The notes under the pieces were generated by a model. That model did not search any database and was not told where the DNA came from. It saw only the letters and a program-made list of their open reading frames with translations. From Sphingobacteriales bacterium (GTDB lineage Bacteria; Bacteroidota; Bacteroidia; Sphingobacteriales; Sphingobacteriaceae), in the NCBI GenBank assembly GCA_947478655.1, contig CANJWU010000023.1:1-10849 (forward strand): a DNA stretch of 10,849 nucleotides, read 5' to 3'. This document shows, piece after piece, positions 7,625-10,849 of the stretch. The position numbers and the translations under genes are program-made. Position 1 is the first letter of the stretch. Each line of letters opens with the position of its first letter.

Positions 7625-7656
7625 AAAAAAGCCTAGTTATTTAACTAGGCTTTTTT
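7625..7656. terminator. Bidirectional rho-independent terminator after the etf operon
   Basis: The perfect arms GCCTAGTTA (7631-7639) and TAACTAGGC (7642-7650) are flanked by six A (7625-7630) and an eight-T run (7651-7658). The hairpin sits between the convergent BFN-UVR gene and the HTH gene and can serve both strands. Confidence 0.93.
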
Positions 7657-7661
7657 TTATT

Positions 7662-7925
7662 TCAATTAGTTGGTTTGTCTTTTGGCATCAATCGATTGGC
7701 TTGTTCCCATTTTGTAAACAATGTCGATGCGCTAATATGATGCATGTCACAAAGTTTTAAAAAACTAGTAAGATTTAAATCTTCTCCACTCTCCCATCGC
7801 TGATAAACAGAGCGATTGATCCCTTTCTCATTCGAAAATTTTTCTGCTGAAGTATAGCCTAATTCAAGTCTTCTGTTACGAATTAAATACGCTAAATCAT
7901 ACAATCTGGTGTCTTTACTTTTCAT
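7662..7925 (-). CDS. XRE-family helix-turn-helix transcriptional regulator
   Basis: This 87-aa protein is essentially one HTH_3/Cro-C1 domain (about residues 11-67). The scaffold IRNRRLELGYTSAEKF precedes the turn, and the recognition helix falls within INRSVYQRWESG (36-47), followed by the typical L..FLKLCDMHHIS helix. The only addition is a short charged tail, with no sensor or peptidase domain, so it may act alone as a small DNA-binding repressor or switch. The ATG at 7925 is preceded by a nine-base T run on the coding strand (complement of 7926-7934). It is divergent from the secreted-protein gene at 8154, across a 228-bp spacer with several dyads, so autoregulation or control of the exported-protein genes is plausible but inferred. 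Small XRE proteins of this kind are also found near mobile elements, but no integrase, transposase or toxin partner is present here. Confidence 0.85.
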   Translation of the reverse strand: MKSKDTRLYDLAYLIRNRRLELGYTSAEKFSNEKGINRSVYQRWESGEDLNLTSFLKLCDMHHISASTLFTKWEQANRLMPKDKPTN

Positions 7926-8153
7926 AAAAAAAAATTAGTTAACAAATTAATAAATTCATTAAAACTAATTTGATTAAATGAATGTCACAATAGAATTTGA
8001 GATTTATTGATTTAAGATAAGTAATACAAAATTGTATTTATGCAGTTGGATTTTTTTTCAATATTTTTCATTTTTACTTTACGATCGAAATAAAAGAGGC
8101 CTAGCTAGCCTGATATTAATTAACAAATGGTTTAACAATTTAAAAAAAAGAAA
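7926..8153. promoter_or_regulatory. Divergent AT-rich regulatory region with candidate operators
   Basis: This 228-bp non-coding spacer lies between the HTH gene and the secreted-protein gene. It contains an inverted repeat AAATTAGTT (7932-7940) / AACTAATTT (7963-7971), a compact dyad AATACAA-AA-TTGTATT (8023-8038) and the palindrome CTAGCTAG (8101-8108). TTAATTTG on the minus strand (complement of 7943-7950) is a one-mismatch -7 element for the HTH gene. No full TTTG/TAnnTTTG promoter was found for the plus-strand gene. Homopolymer runs occur at 7926-7934 (A9) and 8051-8058 (T8). No RNA gene or credible ORF was seen. Confidence 0.45.
8023..8038. repeat. Perfect 7-bp dyad, candidate operator
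   Basis: AATACAA and TTGTATT are exact reverse complements separated by AA. The size and symmetry suit a dimeric HTH regulator such as the XRE protein 98 bp away. Chance occurrence in AT-rich DNA is possible, and binding is an inference. Confidence 0.4.
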
Positions 8154-8585
8154 ATGAAAAAATTATTGCTCATGCTAACAGCATGTTGTTTGATTGGTGG
8201 TGGTGATTTGTTAGCGTCGGCAAAAGTTGCAGGACCTAAGATTGTAATCACGGTAGAGTTTGGTACAGACAGATCAAAAAATTGCCCTGGAAGTGGCTTA
8301 TGCTATGTTGATTTTATTAATGGCAAGAAAACTGGCTATGGCACCGTTGCAGAAATTCAATTCAACGAAGAATCAGGAAAATTGGAATTAAGCATCAATA
8401 CCAAAACTGGCATCAGTGCCGAAGATTTAATCCAATATTTTTCTAAAAATATGTTCAGGGTAGATGCGAATTATACATTCAGCGAGGAAATGTGTGAACG
8501 ACTAAATATACCTGCAGATTTTACTATTAAAAAAGGAAATTATTCGGTCCAAAGAAACAAAGAACTTTTAACTGTTCAATTTTAA
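8154..8585 (+). CDS. Secreted small cysteine-containing protein of unknown function
   Basis: This 143-aa exported protein has a classical signal peptide: MKK, a hydrophobic core LLLMLTACCLIGG, and a probable signal peptidase I cut after ASA (residues 21-23). The mature part is about 120 aa and beta-rich, with a short NCPGSGLC motif (C44 and C50), a polar middle and a C-terminal block around EEMCERL (C113), then FTIKKGNYSV and a final VQF. Small Bacteroidota proteins recalled from memory share the plan C-x-G-x-G-x-C, later a Cys-containing helix, then an I.KG.Y.V strand; no function is known to me. C44/C50 could form a disulfide or bind metal, which is untested. Acting in the periplasm or at the cell surface is inferred from the signal peptide. 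The gene follows the HTH regulator divergently and is closed by a strong hairpin 8 bp downstream. Confidence 0.75.
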   Translation: MKKLLLMLTACCLIGGGDLLASAKVAGPKIVITVEFGTDRSKNCPGSGLCYVDFINGKKTGYGTVAEIQFNEESGKLELSINTKTGISAEDLIQYFSKNMFRVDANYTFSEEMCERLNIPADFTIKKGNYSVQRNKELLTVQF

Positions 8586-8592
8586 TTTACCC

Positions 8593-8620
8593 AATGCCGA
8601 GCATTTTGCTCGGCATTTTT
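8593..8620 (+). terminator. Rho-independent terminator after the secreted-protein gene
   Basis: The 11-bp perfect arms AATGCCGAGCA (8593-8603) and TGCTCGGCATT (8607-8617) enclose a TTT loop and are followed by T8618-T8620. This is GC-rich against its surroundings. The T tract is short (five T counting the stem end), so termination may be partial. Only 13 nt separate it from the next ATG (8634). Confidence 0.8.
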
Positions 8621-8633
8621 AACCCAAAAAAAT

Positions 8634-9296
8634 ATGAAAAAAAAATTATTTGTCACCTTAATTAGTTTAGTGCTCTTATGTAGCAGCTGCAGCTTAATTC
8701 TCTTGAAATATGCAGGAATCAAACCTGCCAAAGCAATTGCAATAGAAAAAGTATATCGTTTGGCTCAAAAAAATAATATCCCTAAAGCACATATCACATT
8801 TATCAAACCAGGTTATCAAAACTATATTAATGTACTTAGATTAGGCGTTCCGGGTGGTTATCTGTTTAATAATTCTGGGAAGTTTTTACACCTTAAAGAT
8901 GTGAGCAACGGTGGTTGTATAGGCGGGCTGCCGGTTATCTTAGCTCAATTGAATCCAAATAAATCATATGAATTGAGCAATGATTATACCTACGATCAAA
9001 TCGCTTCAATCATGGTAGATTCAAATGGCCAAAATATTTCGGTAGCAGCAGATCTTGCGGAAAATGATTTTATATTTATCTGCACTTTTTCTTCCTTTTA
9101 CCAAAAGGCCAGCGAAAACAATCGCAGCTGGGAGGAAGCCATCAAAGCAAACAAAACTGCTAAAATAAAATACTACCATTTAACCACAGATGCATTAACC
9201 CAATGGAATCCCTTGGTAATTGATTCATTGAAAAAGGAAGGATACCTTAATTACAAATGGTATAATGTAGGTATAAAAACAAATCCAATAAATTAA
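8634..9296 (+). CDS. Probable lipoprotein of unknown function
   Basis: This 220-aa product starts MKKK with a hydrophobic stretch (5-15) and then CSSC, so C19 is a plausible lipidation site. The -3 position is Cys rather than Leu, making it an imperfect lipobox. The mature protein is about 200 aa. The segment GGYLFNNSGKFLHLKDVSNGG (about 74-94) and the strand-like DFIFICTF (145-152) before SWEEAIKANKTAKIKYYHL faintly recall a thioredoxin-like fold in which a strand precedes the active-site helix. The CxxC motif is absent, so redox activity is not expected, and this resemblance is weak. C95 and C150 are the only other cysteines. It lies directly after a hairpin terminator and 9 nt before the DUF3078-like gene, with which it is probably co-transcribed. 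I do not recognise a named family. Confidence 0.65.
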   Translation: MKKKLFVTLISLVLLCSSCSLILLKYAGIKPAKAIAIEKVYRLAQKNNIPKAHITFIKPGYQNYINVLRLGVPGGYLFNNSGKFLHLKDVSNGGCIGGLPVILAQLNPNKSYELSNDYTYDQIASIMVDSNGQNISVAADLAENDFIFICTFSSFYQKASENNRSWEEAIKANKTAKIKYYHLTTDALTQWNPLVIDSLKKEGYLNYKWYNVGIKTNPIN

Positions 9297-9305
9297 CATG
9301 ATTTT

Positions 9306-10247
9306 GTGTGGTTGATTTTAAATAGTTGCATTCTCTCGGTTTTGGGTACCCAAACCGATCTATATATAAAACAAACAGCGTTGGTGCTAAACGAAAGCGA
9401 TAGTATTAGTCGGGATATCACAGACAAAGAAAGCCTTCGTTGGCGCCAAGCTGGATTTATAGCCTTTTCTGCAAATGAAAATTCGAATTGGCAACAAAGC
9501 GATCTTAATCAGCTCAACGCCCTAATCAACTATACACCCATTAATAAATTAACAAGGAAACAATATATACTTGAACAAAAATGGATCCTAAAATATGGTT
9601 TAAGTAAATCAAACCAAATAAATTTAGGAAAAACAGAAGATTATTTTGCCTATCAAATTAAATGGAAATTATTACCTCTACATTTAAAAAAACCAACAAT
9701 ACTATTAAGTAAACAATCAAACTTTCAGCTCAGTTTAAAATTGCAGTCGCAGTTTAGCAAAACCTATAAAGAAAAATACATACCAAGTAATGGTTTAAAA
9801 ACAGTGCCGATTAGCCAATTTGCTTCTCCAGCATACCTCGATATTCAAGCAGCTTATAGCGTAAAATTATGGAAAGCCCTCGATATTGCCCTATCTATTA
9901 GCTCTATAAAAATTACGAGTTTTTTAGCGCAAAATTATTATACCTTATTAAATAAAAACGAACTATTCAAAGTTAAAAGGAAGGAAAAAATAGCATTCGA
10001 GCATGGCTATACATTAGCCATTGATTTCGATAAAAATGTATTTCGAAATATTGCGATTAAATCAGAACAAAAAATATTTGTAAACCCACAAAATGCTATC
10101 CAAGTTGACTTAGAGTCAAACACAGAAATCAGCTATCCATTGAGTAAAAACCTAAAATTAATCTTTAAACATCAATTAATTTTTGATACCGATATTTCAG
10201 AAAAAGCACAAAGACAATCGCTTTTTTTATTGGGTTATTATTTTTAA
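9306..10247 (+). CDS. DUF3078-like outer-membrane beta-barrel protein
   Basis: This 313-aa protein has alternating hydrophobic/polar beta strands throughout and a C-terminal aromatic residue (LLGYYF), as in outer-membrane barrels. The order of motifs follows DUF3078 proteins of Bacteroidota: WRQAG (46-50), then a strand ending SNW (60-62), QKWILKYGL (91-99), FASPAYLDIQAAY (172-184), LSISSIKITSF (196-206), VNPQNAIQVDLE (259-270) and IFDTDI (292-297). The usual glycine pair after NW is replaced here, so it is a divergent member. The function of DUF3078 is unknown. The only start near the conserved region is GTG at 9306; the short hydrophobic N-terminus MWLILNSCILSVLG lacks the basic residues of a normal signal peptide. 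An ATG at 9298 is one base out of frame. Nine nt separate it from the lipoprotein gene, whose reading frame it shares. GC content looks lower than in the etf genes. Confidence 0.65.
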   Translation: MWLILNSCILSVLGTQTDLYIKQTALVLNESDSISRDITDKESLRWRQAGFIAFSANENSNWQQSDLNQLNALINYTPINKLTRKQYILEQKWILKYGLSKSNQINLGKTEDYFAYQIKWKLLPLHLKKPTILLSKQSNFQLSLKLQSQFSKTYKEKYIPSNGLKTVPISQFASPAYLDIQAAYSVKLWKALDIALSISSIKITSFLAQNYYTLLNKNELFKVKRKEKIAFEHGYTLAIDFDKNVFRNIAIKSEQKIFVNPQNAIQVDLESNTEISYPLSKNLKLIFKHQLIFDTDISEKAQRQSLFLLGYYF

Positions 10248-10284
10248 GCAAATCATGCAAAGTAATGCAGCTGCCTAAAAACTA

Positions 10285-10328
10285 GCAAAAAAAAATAAAA
10301 AAAAAGGCCCGATGAATATCGAGCCTTT
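10285..10328 (-). terminator. Rho-independent terminator of gltA (minus strand)
   Basis: Read on the minus strand, AAAGGCTCGAT (complement of 10318-10328) pairs with ATCGGGCCTTT (complement of 10303-10313) over 11 positions with one G-U pair and an ATTC loop. It is followed by a long T-rich tract (complement of 10285-10305). On the plus strand the stem has an A-C mismatch and only a short T tract, so its effect on the DUF3078-like gene is doubtful. Confidence 0.85.
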
Positions 10329-10345
10329 AAATAGTAATTTGCAAA

Positions 10346-10849
10346 TTATCTTTTAGCGATGATTTCGTAATCACGTGCTGTTTTTCCTATGTAAATTTGA
10401 CGAGGACGGCCAATAGGCTCTTTGTTCTCGTGCATTTCTTTCCATTGTGCAATCCAACCTGGTAAACGTCCTAGTGCAAATAACACGGTAAACATTTCGG
10501 TAGGGAAGCCAATGGCTCTGTAAATTATGCCTGAATAAAAATCTACGTTAGGATATAATTTTCTTTCAATAAAATAAGGATCGCTTAAAGCTGCTTGTTC
10601 TAATTTTTTAGCGATATCTAAAATTGGATCATTTACTCCTAATTTATTTAATACATTATCACATGCTTCTTTAATAATCGTTGCGCGTGGATCAAAGTTT
10701 TTATACACTCGGTGACCAAATCCCATTAAACGGAATGGATCATTTTTGTCTTTTGCTTTGGCTAACCATTTATCGGCATCACCACCATCTGCTTTGATCG
10801 CTTCTAACATTTCAATCACTGCTTGGTTAGCGCCGCCATGTAAAGGGCC
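10346..10849 (-). CDS. gltA: Citrate synthase, 3' part (gene continues beyond the window)
   Basis: This is the C-terminal 167 residues of type II citrate synthase, which condenses acetyl-CoA and oxaloacetate to citrate at the entry to the TCA cycle in the cytoplasm. The reading frame is open to the window edge. It begins [15 protein letters not shown], which holds the active-site His equivalent to H264 of the E. coli enzyme. It continues with [13 protein letters not shown] (His equivalent to H305), NVDFYSG (catalytic Asp equivalent to D362), [10 protein letters not shown] and the terminal RPRQIYIG segment. An internal GTG at 10819 encodes a conserved Val and is not a start. The stop codon overlaps a 14-bp palindrome (10335-10348), and a hairpin terminator follows 17 nt later. 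The upstream 60% of the gene is not visible, so regulation cannot be judged. Confidence 0.96.
   Translation of the reverse strand, partial: GPLHGGANQAVIEMLEAIKADGGDADKWLAKAKDKNDPFRLMGFGHRVYKNFDPRATIIKEACDNVLNKLGVNDPILDIAKKLEQAALSDPYFIERKLYPNVDFYSGIIYRAIGFPTEMFTVLFALGRLPGWIAQWKEMHENKEPIGRPRQIYIGKTARDYEIIAKR

Noticed and set aside
7662..7925. Toxin-antitoxin module around the HTH protein
   Set aside because: An XRE antitoxin would need a toxin gene overlapping or adjacent in the same direction; the neighbour on that side is a terminator and the convergent BFN gene.
7978..8010. Ten-codon ORF in the spacer next to the HTH gene
   Set aside because: No ribosome binding site, promoter or homology, and short ORFs of this size are expected by chance.
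10335..10348. 14-bp palindrome TAATTTGCAAATTA at the gltA stop as an attachment or regulatory site
   Set aside because: AT-rich, overlaps the stop codon, has no second copy noticed in the window and no integrase; probably chance.

Overview
This window reads as chromosomal DNA from a low-GC member of the Bacteroidota. The evidence is promoter-like elements of the Bacteroidota type (TTTG, a spacer, then TAnnTTTG), weak or absent Shine-Dalgarno sequences, and gene families typical of the phylum: a bifunctional nuclease domain fused to a UVR motif, a DUF3078-like outer-membrane protein, a GPxxG-type secreted cysteine protein and a C-terminally extended DnaB. Genus cannot be settled from the sequence; the Chitinophagaceae/Sphingobacteriales side is only a guess.

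Layout. Bases 38-1126 (+) encode mannose-1-phosphate guanylyltransferase. It converges on rlmB (23S rRNA Gm methyltransferase, minus strand), and the two share a bidirectional hairpin terminator. A 230-250 bp divergent spacer with a recognisable promoter leads to dnaB (replicative helicase, +). dnaB meets chrA (CHR-family anion/chromate transporter, minus) tail to tail, and their stop codons share TTAA. chrA is preceded by, and overlaps by 8 bp, a small TPR protein gene. Divergent from that gene is an operon of etfB, etfA and a BFN-UVR nuclease gene (+), closed by another bidirectional terminator.

From 7662 the character changes. A small XRE-type regulator (minus) faces away from a run of three exported proteins of unknown role: a 143-aa secreted cysteine-containing protein, a 220-aa probable lipoprotein and a 313-aa DUF3078-like outer-membrane protein. 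The spacer beside the regulator carries several dyad sequences that could be operators. A strong hairpin lies between the first two exported genes, leaving almost no room for a promoter for the second. The window ends inside citrate synthase (gltA, minus strand, 3' part only), which has its own terminator.

Function. Most genes are housekeeping: sugar nucleotide supply, rRNA modification, replication, flavoprotein electron transfer and the TCA cycle. They are neighbours rather than one pathway. The etfB-etfA-BFN unit and the TPR-chrA pair are the clear operons. No mobile element, CRISPR array, tRNA or rRNA was seen, and there is no convincing evidence of a new defence or biosynthetic system. 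The least understood part is 7662-10247, the regulator plus cell-envelope gene cluster.
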